64,000 nucleotides of DNA from Sphingomonas sp. Leaf34 (GCF_001421805.1 NZ_LMLC01000002.1:496001-560000), one strand, 5' to 3'. Positions 47,970 through 56,541 are shown, counted from the stretch's first letter. Numbers and translations: made by a program. The notes: generated by a model not told the origin, from the letters alone.

Positions 47970-48248
47970 ATGAGCCATGTCGAAAAAGAGAAAAAGAAGC
48001 TGCTCAACCGGCTCAAGCGGCTGAAAGGACAGATCGAGGCGCTCGAACGCGCGATCGAGGAAGACCGGGAATGCGCGCGGGTTCTGCAGCAAGCCACCTC
48101 GTGTCGCGGCGCGCTCGACGGGTTCATCGCCGAGGTGATCGAGGATCATATCCGCGAGCACATGATCGATCCCGCGACCTCGCGCGACGATCCCCGCACC
48201 GTCGCGGCCGAGGAGCTGGTCGAGATCGTCCACGCGTACCTCACCTGA
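47970..48248 (+). CDS. Metal-sensing repressor of the CsoR/RcnR/FrmR family
   Basis: A protein of 92 aa, all-helical DUF156 type: KLLNRLKRLKGQIEALERAI, EECARVLQQ-like segment, then the RGALDGFIAEVIEDHIREHM helix. The ligand set is His3, Cys35, His60 and His64, which is the RcnR (nickel/cobalt) fingerprint; FrmR has Glu at position 64 and CsoR lacks this pattern. An additional Cys45 is present. It should repress its targets when metal-free and leave DNA when metal binds. A strong palindrome with a G tract lies just upstream (47924-47944). No efflux gene is next to it; the next gene is the convergent lysA. The true target may lie elsewhere. Confidence 0.85.
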   Translation: MSHVEKEKKKLLNRLKRLKGQIEALERAIEEDRECARVLQQATSCRGALDGFIAEVIEDHIREHMIDPATSRDDPRTVAAEELVEIVHAYLT

Positions 48249-48260
48249 TCGCCGGCGCCA

Positions 48261-49493
48261 CTACGCCGCGAACTCTTCGGGCAGGTAGCGATCGGCGACG
48301 ATGTCGAACCGGTCGCCATCGACCAGCACCTGCGGGCTGAGTGCGCGGCAGTTGTAGGTCGACGCCATCGCCGCGCCATACGCACCTGTGGCGTGCAGCA
48401 CCGCGAAGTCGCCGCGGCGGACACGGTCGATGTCGCGCGCGACCGCGAACACGTCGCCGCTTTCGCAGACCGGGCCGGCGATCGTCGCGACCATTCGCTC
48501 GCCGTCCGGCATGACCGCTTCGAACCGGTGAAAGGCATCGTACAGCGCCGGCCGTGCGAGGTCGTTCATCGCCGCATCGACGATCACGAACGGATGGTCG
48601 ACACCCGGCTTCACCCAGATCACCCGCGTCAGCAGCACGCCGGCGAGCCCTGCGACCACCCGCCCCGGCTCGAACGTGAGTTCGACGTCCCAGTCGCGCG
48701 TGACCTGCGCGACCATCGCGGCATAGGCGTCGAGCGTCGGAACGACGTCGTCGGCGCGGTAGGCGATGCCGAGGCCACCGCCGAGATCGACGCGACCGAC
48801 GACATGGCCGCGCGCGCGCGAGTCCGCCACTAAGCGGCCGATCCGACCATAGGCCTCCTCCAGCGGCGCGAGATCGCGCAGCTGGCTGCCGATGTGTAGC
48901 GCCACCCCGACCAAGTCGAGACCCTCGAGGCGCGACAGGCGATCGTACATCCCGGGCACGTCGGCGATCGGCACCCCGAACTTGTTGCCGCGCCGCCCCG
49001 TCGAGATCTTGGCATGCGTGCCGCCGTCGACATCGGGATTGACGCGCAGCACCGCCGTCGCCCGCCTGCCCTGCGCACGGGCCAGCGCGGCGAGCACCTG
49101 TCCCTCCTCCTCCAGTTCGAGGTTGAACTGACCGACGCCGGCAGCGAGCGCGTCGGCGAGTTCGCGTTCGGTCTTGCCGACGCCTGAAAAGACGATGTCC
49201 GATGCCGCGATCCCCGAGTCGAGCGCGCGCCGCATCTCGCCCCCGGAGACGATGTCGGCGCCGAACCCGCACTCCGCCAGCAGGTGCAGCACCGCGCGGT
49301 TCGGGTTCGCCTTGACGGCAAACGCGACGCGCACGCGTGGCAGGATCGACAGCGCCGATCTGAATCGCTGCGCCGCATCGCGCAGCGCGGCGGCGGAGTA
49401 GACGTGGACGGGTGTCCCCACCGCCTCGGCGATGGCGGGGAGCGGCACGGCTTCGGCGCACAGGACGCCGTCCCGCGGACTGAAATAGGTCAT
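48261..49493 (-). CDS. lysA: Diaminopimelate decarboxylase
   Basis: A protein of 410 aa of the fold-III PLP decarboxylases: FAVKANPN near 62 holds the PLP-binding Lys, GVALHIGSQLRD near 195 and VDLGGGLGIAYR near 230 belong to the barrel, TFEPGR near 270 binds phosphate, and GPVCESGDVFA near 345 carries the catalytic Cys from the partner subunit. It makes L-lysine from meso-diaminopimelate. The frame is open far upstream, but the ATG at 49493 (MTYFSPRDG) fits family length. Three small genes lie upstream on the same strand (the nearest ends 17 bases before), so it is last in a short operon. Confidence 0.9.
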   Translation of the reverse strand: MTYFSPRDGVLCAEAVPLPAIAEAVGTPVHVYSAAALRDAAQRFRSALSILPRVRVAFAVKANPNRAVLHLLAECGFGADIVSGGEMRRALDSGIAASDIVFSGVGKTERELADALAAGVGQFNLELEEEGQVLAALARAQGRRATAVLRVNPDVDGGTHAKISTGRRGNKFGVPIADVPGMYDRLSRLEGLDLVGVALHIGSQLRDLAPLEEAYGRIGRLVADSRARGHVVGRVDLGGGLGIAYRADDVVPTLDAYAAMVAQVTRDWDVELTFEPGRVVAGLAGVLLTRVIWVKPGVDHPFVIVDAAMNDLARPALYDAFHRFEAVMPDGERMVATIAGPVCESGDVFAVARDIDRVRRGDFAVLHATGAYGAAMASTYNCRALSPQVLVDGDRFDIVADRYLPEEFAA

Positions 49494-49510
49494 GCGTGTT
49501 CGGTGTCCGG

Positions 49511-49777
49511 TTATCGAGAATGCGGCGGGTCGGCCGGCCGGCGGGTACGACGGAGTCGCACGGCGTGGATCGCTTGCGCGGTGTGCCCGTGGCCATGACG
49601 TTCGGCGCGCAGTACCACCGCCACGCGCTTGCCGTTGATCATCAGCGTCAGGCCCAGCAGTGCAATCGGAAACACGAGCATCGCCTGCGCCGATCCGTTC
49701 ATCGCCGCGGCCGCTCCGCAGGCCCCGGCGGCGAGTACCAGGCCGATCCCGCGCCAGAGCATATCGCGCCGGATCAT
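49511..49777 (-). CDS. Small membrane protein (88 aa)
   Basis: Starts MIRRDMLWRGIGLVLAAGAC and has two hydrophobic segments (about residues 8-25 and 31-48), followed by a basic tail with HGHGHTAQAIHAVRLRRTRR. The start overlaps the stop of the methyltransferase-like gene by 4 bases (ATGA at 49774-49777), and lysA follows after 17 bases. An unrecognised inner-membrane protein; coupling supports that it is expressed. Confidence 0.55.
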   Translation of the reverse strand: MIRRDMLWRGIGLVLAAGACGAAAAMNGSAQAMLVFPIALLGLTLMINGKRVAVVLRAERHGHGHTAQAIHAVRLRRTRRPADPPHSR

Positions 49778-50289
49778 GCCGCGATTCCTCGAACATGGCA
49801 TGCCGCATCGTCGGCGATCACGATCCGCCCGGCGTTTAGGACGGCACACCCTGCCTCCGGACGACGGTCGCGCGCGCGATCGTGGCAGATCACGATATCA
49901 GCCGGCAGGTCCTGCTCGTCGCGCAAGGCCGCGACCATGTCCGCCACCGCGAAGTCGACGCCGATCGCCAGGTCGATGACGCGGTGCGCCGCCGACCGAG
50001 CTCGCCCGATCAACAGCGGCGAACGGTCGATGCCGCGTCCCTCGATCGCCGTGAAACCGAGCCGCCGCGCCTCCGCCAAGGCCTGCAGCAACAGCGTCCC
50101 AGCCCCACATTCGGCATCGACGATGCGCACCGCGTGCCGGCCATTCGTCCGCAACGCCGCCAAGGCCGCCTCGATCCGGGGCCAGCGCGAGTCATGGGCG
50201 GCGGCCTTCGACACGTGCCGCGACGGGCAAGTCGACGTGACTCCGCCGATCGCCGTGCGCAACCGGACGGGAAGAGCATGTACGTTCAT
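49774..50289 (-). CDS. SAM-dependent methyltransferase-like protein
   Basis: A protein of 171 aa with a class I Rossmann motif: VRIVDAECGAGTLLLQALAE near 50-70 (motif I, here DAECGAG), GRGIDRSPLLIGRAR near 85 with the acid that binds SAM ribose, and ADIVICHD near 135 at strand 4. It is shorter than usual methyltransferases (200-250 aa), ending soon after strand 5, so activity is uncertain. I choose the ATG at 50289 because GGAGGG lies 7 bases before it; ATG at 50295 is too close. It sits 13 bases after the small gene upstream and overlaps the membrane protein gene downstream. Confidence 0.65.
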   Translation of the reverse strand: MNVHALPVRLRTAIGGVTSTCPSRHVSKAAAHDSRWPRIEAALAALRTNGRHAVRIVDAECGAGTLLLQALAEARRLGFTAIEGRGIDRSPLLIGRARSAAHRVIDLAIGVDFAVADMVAALRDEQDLPADIVICHDRARDRRPEAGCAVLNAGRIVIADDAACHVRGIAA

Positions 50290-50302
50290 TTCCATCCCTC
50301 CG

Positions 50303-50563
50303 TCAGGCTGCCCGCGGCAGCGCACGCTCGTCGCGACCCACCGGAGCAAACGACACGAGCGGCGTCAGCGGCAGTGCGGCGATCTCGACGCTCGCATGGT
50401 AGATGTCCCGCTCGGCCTGCGCATAGCGCATCGCGGCGCCGTACGAGATGAAGCGGCCTTCGAGGTTGCGCCTGCTGTCCTGGACCAGCCAATGGCCTGC
50501 GCGATCCTGGCCGACATAGATGACGAGCCCGGTAGGATCGGGCTCCGATTTGGGTTCAGACGA
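50303..50563 (-). CDS. Small protein resembling DUF2188
   Basis: A protein of 86 aa with GLVIYVGQDRAGHWLVQDSR and SYGAAMRYAQAERDIYHA, the beta-beta-alpha pattern of DUF2188-type proteins that read 'protein displayed, then tag helix'; the match is loose. The ATG at 50563 fits protein-like composition, although the frame is open to 50674. It is first of a four-gene minus-strand run ending with lysA. Function unknown. Confidence 0.5.
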   Translation of the reverse strand, partial: SSEPKSEPDPTGLVIYVGQDRAGHWLVQDSRRNLEGRFISYGAAMRYAQAERDIYHASVEIAALPLTPLVSFAPVGRDERALPRAA

Positions 50564-50779
50564 CATTTCGCCTACGTGCCTTTCGTATCGCGAGCGTCCT
50601 GCCCGCTCCCGATAGTTACGGGTCACGGCATAGCGCTTCGAGATCGATCCCGACCGATCGCATAGTGCGCGCATAGTGTTGCGCTCGCTTCACCGCGTTC
50701 CTGCCACTCAGGTGCCTCGCCTCTCGCGATCGATGGGCATTCACAGACCAAAACGGTCGACCAATTCCATAAACGGAAC

Positions 50780-50839
50780 GACCCACTTGCGGTCATTCGC
50801 GGCCTCTTTCTGGCTCCCCAACTTCTGCCATCCATTCAG
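50780..50839 (+). repeat. Interspersed intergenic repeat, copy I
   Basis: GACCCACTTGCGGTCATTCG at the left and GCTCCCCAACTTCTGCCATC plus CATTCAG at the right. It lies in the 369-base gap between the small DUF2188-like gene and the VOC gene, both on the minus strand; nothing else was recognised in that gap. Confidence 0.65.
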
Positions 50840-50932
50840 GATTGCAGCAGAGAAGGTGCTGAGCCTCGGCCCTGCCCGCTACCTCGCCAGCTTTCAAATG
50901 GATGATGAGGCGGCAAAGCTTTTACCGGCCCA

Positions 50933-51394
50933 TTAACTGGCTGTCGGCTGCATAAGCTCTATCGTGATATGATCGGGGCCTGACACGTAGGCCACCAACG
51001 TTCCCTTCCGTGGACCACCCGGGATCGGCAGCGGATTGCCTTTCGCCTTCCATCCTGCCGCCTCGACGCGGGCAATGGCGACGTGAATATCCTTTACGGT
51101 CAGAGCCAGGTGGGCCGCTCCGATCGATCCCGCGCCGCTGGGCACCGTCCCGTTCTGAAGCCCGTTTGTATATTCCAACAGTTCGACCACGTGGCCGTCT
51201 TGTGCCTTGACGATCGCCGTTTTCACACTCGGATCATCGACACCTGTCACCTGATGCAGGAAGTCGCCCCCCATCTCCGATTGCCGCTCAAGTGTGAAAC
51301 CGAGCGCTCCCGTCCAGAACCGAACGGCTTCGTCCAAAGACGACACAGCGAAGCCTGTGTGGTCCACGGCAATTACGTTTGCGGCGTCCGTCAT
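50933..51394 (-). CDS. VOC family protein (methylmalonyl-CoA epimerase-like)
   Basis: A protein of 153 aa: VIAVDHTGFAVSSLDEAVRF with the first metal-binding His, GHVVELLEYTNG with the middle Glu, IGAAHLALTVKDIHVAIARV with the second His, and GPDHITIELMQP with the last Glu. All four ligands of a VOC metal site (H, E, H, E) are present, as in methylmalonyl-CoA epimerase and glyoxalase-like enzymes. GAGAGG precedes the ATG at 51394. A single gene between two repeats; substrate not known. Confidence 0.82.
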   Translation of the reverse strand: MTDAANVIAVDHTGFAVSSLDEAVRFWTGALGFTLERQSEMGGDFLHQVTGVDDPSVKTAIVKAQDGHVVELLEYTNGLQNGTVPSGAGSIGAAHLALTVKDIHVAIARVEAAGWKAKGNPLPIPGGPRKGTLVAYVSGPDHITIELMQPTAS

Positions 51395-51622
51395 TACTGC
51401 CCTCTCACTGGTATTCCGCCCGTGCTTACCACGCGACCGTTCACCATCGTAAACCGCTTTCCCTAAACCCTTCCCCGCATACACTTTCCCAATATGGGCT
51501 GGTGGACACGGAGAGACGGAAAGGCTTCGAGCCTCTTAAAGCAGCGAGTTCCAGGATGCGAAAGACCTTGGGAGCAGACCAGCTTGGTCATGCAGCGATC
51601 AGGCGACCAGCGGCCGCGGAGA

Positions 51623-51681
51623 CCCAGAACCGGACGTTCACGCCCCTTCCCTCGCTTCCCAACTTCGGACGCTGGTTCATC
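51623..51681 (+). repeat. Interspersed intergenic repeat, copy C
   Basis: CCCAGAACCGGACGTTCACG at the left and CGCTTCCCAACTTCGGACGC then TGGTTCAT at the right. The similarity to copy G continues about 70 bases further, where both have GGAAAGCGGACCGG- or GGAAAGCGGACGG-type sequence (51745 and 59230), so the full element may be about 130 bp. It lies in the 390-base gap before the DUF4262 gene. Confidence 0.7.
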
Positions 51682-51784
51682 TTTGCGAATGCCCGATTTT
51701 GAAGCCCGGCTAGCCGCTCGCGAATGTCGTGATGGGAGGAAAGCGGACCGGCGGCTTTTGAGGCCAGTTCGATGGAAAGCGGAC

Positions 51785-52288
51785 TCACGGTGTAAGCGCT
51801 GACTCCCAACCATTTTCTGTCAAGTCGATCTGGTCGGCTGCGAAAGCTGTGTCGAACCCTTGCTCCCATGGGAAAACGCCACTCCGATCCGGCCAGACAA
51901 TTTGAAGGCAGGGGAACTCGTCGCCGCCGTAAAACCATCGGCTCCAGCCCAAGTGATCGCGGTAGAACCGCTTCGCCACCGGAAATGCATAGGCAAGAAG
52001 ATTTTCGAATGCTCTATCGGTTGGCTCACCCACTGGTAGCGGCAATCCTGCCTTAGCCTCTCGGAACAACTCCCAGAACACGTCATGAGCCATCTCACGC
52101 TTCATGCCGAACATGATCAACTCTGGCTGACCTGTGTTCACCCATAACCCCGTGGTAAATGAAAAGCCCGGCCCTTCGACGTCGCCAAACACTGCGGTGT
52201 CGAACCAGCCATGCTCTCGGACCTTGGCTATAAACGCTCGCTCGGGATCATCCAGTGCCTCAGGCGGCGCGTTCATGGCTGTTCGCAT
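51785..52288 (-). CDS. DUF4262 family protein
   Basis: A protein of 167 aa with the DUF4262 pattern: KVREHGWFDTAVFGDVEGPG, FSFTTGLWVNTGQPELIMFG, and an aromatic C-terminal half (KRFYRDHLGWSRWFYGGDEF, FPCLQIVWPDRSGVFPWE). Cytoplasmic, function unknown. Start at 52288 or at the second ATG (52276) cannot be settled; an AGGAGG lies 14 bases before the first. The gap upstream (340 bases) contains an inverted pair of the interspersed repeat. Confidence 0.8.
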   Translation of the reverse strand: MRTAMNAPPEALDDPERAFIAKVREHGWFDTAVFGDVEGPGFSFTTGLWVNTGQPELIMFGMKREMAHDVFWELFREAKAGLPLPVGEPTDRAFENLLAYAFPVAKRFYRDHLGWSRWFYGGDEFPCLQIVWPDRSGVFPWEQGFDTAFAADQIDLTENGWESALTP

Positions 52289-52309
52289 GAGCGGTAGCTA
52301 ACCCTCCTA

Positions 52310-52453
52310 ATGAACGTCCGCAATCAGGAAGCGCAACAGCCACTCCGAATGCCTTGTTCTGGGCGAAGGCACCCTGCCCCCAGCTTCCGGCCAGACCCAG
52401 TTGTGGACGTTCAGAGCGGCTTGAGCGTATCTCGAAACCAGCCGTTCGTTCAG
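52310..52453 (+). repeat. Interspersed intergenic repeat, copy D, with an inverted half-copy
   Basis: The plus copy runs from GACCCAGTTGTGGACGTTCA (near 52393) to AGCCGTTCGTTCAG (near 52453). On its left, TGAACGTCCGCAA at about 52313 is the reverse complement of the left core with one mismatch, about 80 bases away, so this site can form a long hairpin. It lies in the gap between divergent DUF4262 and MsrA-like genes. Confidence 0.6.
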
Positions 52454-52628
52454 GTGTTGTCTAGCGGGTGTAATCAGGCCGGTATCGGTTAGCATGGTCG
52501 GCGTACAAGCTCAGTCGGGAAGACGGCCCGGCCGATGATAGGCCGCGATCCAACCCGCGGTATACGTTGCCGCCATTAAACGCAGAAAGCGGAAGGGCAT
52601 CTCGCCGGACCGGGTGGAGAAGGTGAGC

Positions 52629-53129
52629 ATGGAAACGGCAGGCTTCGGCGGCGGGTGTCATTGGTGCACCGAAGGCGTGTTTCAAATCCTGCGTGGCGTC
52701 TCCCAGGTCAATCAAGGCTTCCTGCAATCGACCGCACCCGACGATGCCTGGGCAGAAGGAGTGGTAGTCCGCTTCGATTCTGGGATCATTTCGCTCGACA
52801 TTCTGATTGAGGTCCATCTGCGCACTCATTCGGCGAATAGCGGCTATTCGCCGAACGGGCGTTACCGCAGCGCTGTCTATTTTGGGAATGCCGACCAGCG
52901 GCATCGGGCAGATACGGTGATCACCCGGCTCAGGCAGAAAATTGACAGCGCTGTGCGGACGAAGGTGTTGCCGCTCGTCGGGTTCCGAGCATCGGAAGAG
53001 CGCTACCGCAACTATTACCATACCGACCCGACCCGACCGTTCTGCCAACGCTATATCGACCCCAAGCTGGATGCGATCCGACGAGACTTCGCCCGGCATG
53101 TCCTGTCCGAGGGCGACGGAATGCGATAG
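52629..53129 (+). CDS. Divergent methionine sulfoxide reductase A-like protein
   Basis: A protein of 166 aa. GFGGGCHWCTEGVFQIL near residue 5 carries the catalytic Cys in the MsrA motif (usually GCFWC). SPNGRYRSAVYF near 80 resembles the RSAIF region, and ERYRNYYHTDPTRPFCQRYI near 130 matches the C-terminal YHQ.Y segment, here YHTDPT, with a possible resolving Cys. The GTGHAE and HDPT parts of classical MsrA are altered (QSTAPDDAWAEGV; HSANSGYS). It would reduce methionine sulfoxide using thioredoxin, if active. GGAGAAGG precedes the ATG at 52629; an ATG at 52614 is an alternative. Confidence 0.75.
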   Translation: METAGFGGGCHWCTEGVFQILRGVSQVNQGFLQSTAPDDAWAEGVVVRFDSGIISLDILIEVHLRTHSANSGYSPNGRYRSAVYFGNADQRHRADTVITRLRQKIDSAVRTKVLPLVGFRASEERYRNYYHTDPTRPFCQRYIDPKLDAIRRDFARHVLSEGDGMR

Positions 53130-53282
53130 CGATTCCGACGGCTGTCAGGCCAGGACGTGGCCGCGACTCCTGCTATTCCTCTGCCCCGCCGCGATTCTAT
53201 CGCGATCTACGTCGTCTTCGCCGCTGCCCTCTAGATCAAACCGCCTTCGGTACGCCGTGTGCAGGTCTGCAAACCAGTGCGA

Positions 53283-54018
53283 TTATCGCGCCTTTACGAA
53301 CCGTAGCGTGAACCGGTCGCTCACGCCGATCGCAGCATATTTCGCGCGATCAACGTCCTTCAATCGATAGCTCGGCGGCAGCGTCCAGACGCCTTCCGGA
53401 TAATCGTATGTATCCTTGGGGTTGGCATTGATCCGAGATTCTGCGGCTAGTGCAAAGCCCGCCTCTTGCGCCAGCCGACCGACGGTCGATCTTTTGATGT
53501 AGCCGCTCGTCTTCTCACGCGCCGCGTCCATCTCCTCCGGCAAGCAATGATCGACGACACCGAGTACGCCACCCGGCTTAAGCGCCGTACAGAATGCCTT
53601 GAACACGCGGCCTGCGATGGCAGAGTCGTCTTGCATCAAGAGGTTGTGGACGTTGCGGAACGTCAGCAGCACATCCGCACTCCCCGCCGGAATCGAGAAC
53701 GCTCCGGTCTTGAAGTCGATCGTCGCAACCTGCGTCACGCCATACTCCGCGGTATTACCGGCAAAGCGCTGTGGGTGCGCTCTGCCTTCGCGGTCGGCAC
53801 CGCAGAGCTTCGATGATCGTCTGCGTCGACTTCACGCCGAAAAAGGCCAATGTCTGCGCCTGGTGACGATAGCGATCACGCGCGCGGTTCGCTGGCGTCC
53901 GCGTTGACGATGCGAGCACGGCAACGATATCCTTCGAGGGGGCAACGGATTGTGCCCCCACCCCCGTAGCGCCAAACGCGACGACACAGGTCAAGGCGGC
54001 GAGCAGTCGGTCATAGCG
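53283..54018 (-). pseudogene. Exported class I methyltransferase gene with internal deletion
   Basis: The N-terminal piece (about 53820-54010) reads RLLAALTCVVAFGATGVGAQ (signal peptide; the ATG before it is out of frame), then RTPANRARDRYRHQAQTLAF and FFGVKSTQTIIEAL. After a jump, the C-terminal piece (53283-53738) reads VATIDFKTGAFSIPAGSADV, LLTFRNVHNLLMQDDSA and LKPGGVLGVVDHC. Homologues have about 65 residues between them, including the GGGWYTE SAM motif, and these are missing. A known family of periplasmic methyltransferase-like proteins; this copy is dead. Confidence 0.8.
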
Positions 54019-54170
54019 TTACACTCCCTGAGCGATTCATCCGCAACAATGCCCTGCGCGAGCCGCGCCACACAATCTCGATGGCCTTCGTCAACAGTCA
54101 GATGACTACCATTCCCACCCGCAACTTCGTGCTTTCGACGGCACCACGCTGCCCCCGGCGCTGACCTAAT

Positions 54171-54222
54171 TCCAGACGTTCGGACCGGCCTTCCCGTTTC
54201 CCAGCTTCAGACACTCGTTCAT
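54171..54222 (+). repeat. Interspersed intergenic repeat, copy E
   Basis: CCAGACGTTCGGACC at the left and TTTCCCAGCTTCAGACACTC plus GTTCATG at the right. It lies between the methyltransferase pseudogene and the convergent end of the LysR gene; the remaining gap (54019-54324) shows no gene. Confidence 0.6.
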
Positions 54223-54324
54223 GCCCTTAGGTCTTTGAAACTTGACGGTGACGTCACTCACCAAAGCGCTTCGTGGTCATCCAGATCATCAACTGCTCTG
54301 AATCTTGTCAAAGCACATTTGCAA

Positions 54325-55212
54325 TCACACGCGCATTGCCGTCACGAAGGCCTGAAAGGCGGCAGTCGGTTGACGTCGGCTGGGATAGTAGAGGTGGTTC
54401 GGGGCCAGCGTGGGTGCCCAGCCGCCCAGCACTTCGACCAGAGTACCGGCGGCCAGTTGCATTGCGGCATGTGGCAGCGGCAGGCAAGTCACCCCCAGCC
54501 CTGCCACTGCAGCGTCGCGCATCACGTCGATATCGTTGGTGATGAAGTCGCCGCGGACTGACCGTTCCACTGCCCGGCCATCCCGCTCGAATTCCCAGCG
54601 GTGTACGACGCCAGAGGACGTGTATCGGTAACACAGACAACGATGAGCGGCGATATCGTCGGGATCGACGGGCGCGGGATGATCGGCGAGATAGGCCGGC
54701 GCGGCGACGAAGACGAGCGGCACCGGCGCGCTGATACGGACCGATATCATGTCGGCTTGCAGGGTCTGGGCATGCCGGATCCCGCAATCGAAGCGGTCCG
54801 CGACGATGTCGACGAACCCGTCGTCGACCACCAGTTCGACGGCGATATCGGGATACGCGCGCGCGAAGTCGGCCAGCCGCGGCAGGATGGCGTAGATGAC
54901 CGCGACCCGGTGCGCACTGACCCGGATCCGCCCCGCCGGACGTTCGCGGGCATTGTCGAGGTCGGCCAGCGCGCCCGCGACCGAAGCGATCGCCGGCCTT
55001 AACCGCGCCAGCAGTTCATCGCCTGCGGGCGTGGGCGCCAGCGACCGAGTAGTACGGTCGAGCAGCCGGACGCCCAGTTTCGTCTCAAGCGACCGCATCG
55101 CATGGCTGAGCGCAGAAGCGGACAATCCAAGCCGCGTCGCCGCTCGCGCGAAGCTGCCAGCCTCGACGATCGTTTCGAACACCGCGAGACCGGCCCAGAG
55201 ATCACGATCCAT
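54325..55212 (-). CDS. LysR-family regulator, divergent from the aldo/keto reductase
   Basis: A protein of 295 aa with an N-terminal winged helix-turn-helix (VFETIVEAGSFARAATRLGL, SASALSHAMRSLETKLGVRL) and a PBP2-like effector domain from about 90 (GRIRVSAHRVAVIYAILPRL), again of the CrgA-like subgroup ending HLYYPSRRQPTAAFQAFV. The gene diverges from the aldo/keto reductase with 95 bases between starts, so it probably regulates that gene and itself. Confidence 0.88.
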   Translation of the reverse strand: MDRDLWAGLAVFETIVEAGSFARAATRLGLSASALSHAMRSLETKLGVRLLDRTTRSLAPTPAGDELLARLRPAIASVAGALADLDNARERPAGRIRVSAHRVAVIYAILPRLADFARAYPDIAVELVVDDGFVDIVADRFDCGIRHAQTLQADMISVRISAPVPLVFVAAPAYLADHPAPVDPDDIAAHRCLCYRYTSSGVVHRWEFERDGRAVERSVRGDFITNDIDVMRDAAVAGLGVTCLPLPHAAMQLAAGTLVEVLGGWAPTLAPNHLYYPSRRQPTAAFQAFVTAMRV

Positions 55213-55307
55213 TCCTGAACATCCTTCAGCAACCCATGCGCCGCAGACGATCTAATCCGCGGGCGGTCCGGCGTCCATCTGGAGGTAACACAACGCAGGA
55301 TACCACG

Positions 55308-56411
55308 ATGACCCTCGACATCTATCGCCCGCTTGGCCGCTCCGGCCTTCTCGTCAGCCCGCTGGCACTTGGCACGATGACCTTCGGTACGCCGCGATGG
55401 GGGCTGGACGAGAGCGGCAGCCGCGCGGTGTTCGATCGCTACACTGATCTAGGTGGCAATTTCATCGACACCGCAGACGTTTATGCAGGCGGGCGATCGG
55501 AAGAAATGGTCGGCAGTTTCGTCGCCGCACAATCGTCGCGCGATCGGCTGGTGATCGCGACGAAATCGGGGTTTGCGACCGGTCGCGGCTATCATGCAGG
55601 CGGCAATGGCGCACGCCACATTCTGGCGTCCGTCGAAGGATCGCTCCGCCGCCTCCGGACGGACTTCATCGACCTGTACTGGGTGCACGTCTGGGACGGT
55701 GTCACCCCCGCCGAGGAACTGCTGCGGACGATGACCGCGCTCGTCGCAGCGGGCAAGATCCGCTACTGGGGCATATCCAACACCCCGGCCTGGTACGTCG
55801 CCGAACTCGCGACGCTGGCGCGAGTGCAGGGCGATCCTTCGCCGATCGGCCTGCAATATTTCTACTCGCTGGTCGAACGCGGGGTCGAGGCCGAGCACCT
55901 GCCGCTCGCCCGATCGGCTGGCATGGGCCTCGTCCCCTGGAGCCCCCTCGCCTATGGCCTGCTCACCGGCAAGTACGACCGCGCGATCGTCGAGGCGGGT
56001 CCGAAGCGCGCGGGCGGCGTTCCCAACCAGGCCGGGCGGAACGACACCGCGAGACCCGCCGACGACAAGCGGCTCGATGGCGACAATCCGTTCGGCGACA
56101 CGCTGTTCACCGAGCGCAACTGGCACATCCTCGAAATACTGAAAGGCATCGCAGTGGAGATCGACGAGACGCCGGCCCGCGTCGCGCTCTCCTGGGTGGT
56201 CGGGCAACCGGGCGTCGCATCGACGCTGATGGGCGTGAGCCGACCCGAACAGGTGAGCGACAATGTTGCCGCACTCGACCTTCATCTGCCACCCGAGCAC
56301 CGTGCTGCGCTCGATGCGGTGAGCGGTGACAAGCTGCCGTTTCTCTACGGCCTATTCGCCCCTGCCGTACGCAACCAAGTCGTCTTCGGGGGCGGAGACG
56401 TTCGAAGCTGA
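55308..56411 (+). CDS. Aldo/keto reductase
   Basis: A protein of 367 aa, a TIM-barrel NADPH-dependent reductase. Catalytic residues are visible as Asp and Tyr in FIDTADVYAGGRSE near 47-54, Lys in VIATKSGF near 82 and His in YWVHVWD near 123; the C-terminal cofactor region has STLMGVSRPEQVSDNVAAL near 310. It reduces an aldehyde or ketone in the cytoplasm (YajO/Gpr-like group). The ATG at 55308 follows AGGATACC; a longer open frame upstream is not needed. Controlled in all likelihood by the divergent LysR regulator. Confidence 0.88.
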   Translation: MTLDIYRPLGRSGLLVSPLALGTMTFGTPRWGLDESGSRAVFDRYTDLGGNFIDTADVYAGGRSEEMVGSFVAAQSSRDRLVIATKSGFATGRGYHAGGNGARHILASVEGSLRRLRTDFIDLYWVHVWDGVTPAEELLRTMTALVAAGKIRYWGISNTPAWYVAELATLARVQGDPSPIGLQYFYSLVERGVEAEHLPLARSAGMGLVPWSPLAYGLLTGKYDRAIVEAGPKRAGGVPNQAGRNDTARPADDKRLDGDNPFGDTLFTERNWHILEILKGIAVEIDETPARVALSWVVGQPGVASTLMGVSRPEQVSDNVAALDLHLPPEHRAALDAVSGDKLPFLYGLFAPAVRNQVVFGGGDVRS

Positions 56412-56541
56412 CGCGTCATCCGGAGCCGGCAGCCTGAGCCTAAAGTCTGCGCCTGGGCCGGCTCCAATCGACAAGCCTGGCGCTTGCGGTCCTTCGGTCG
56501 GTCGCAAGTTCAGTCGCTGCAGGCCCGCACGGAGGAATATA

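Noticed and set aside
49494..49808. Upstream extension of the lysA frame
   Set aside because: It covers the small membrane-protein gene antisense in frame terms and adds about 105 residues not found in LysA.
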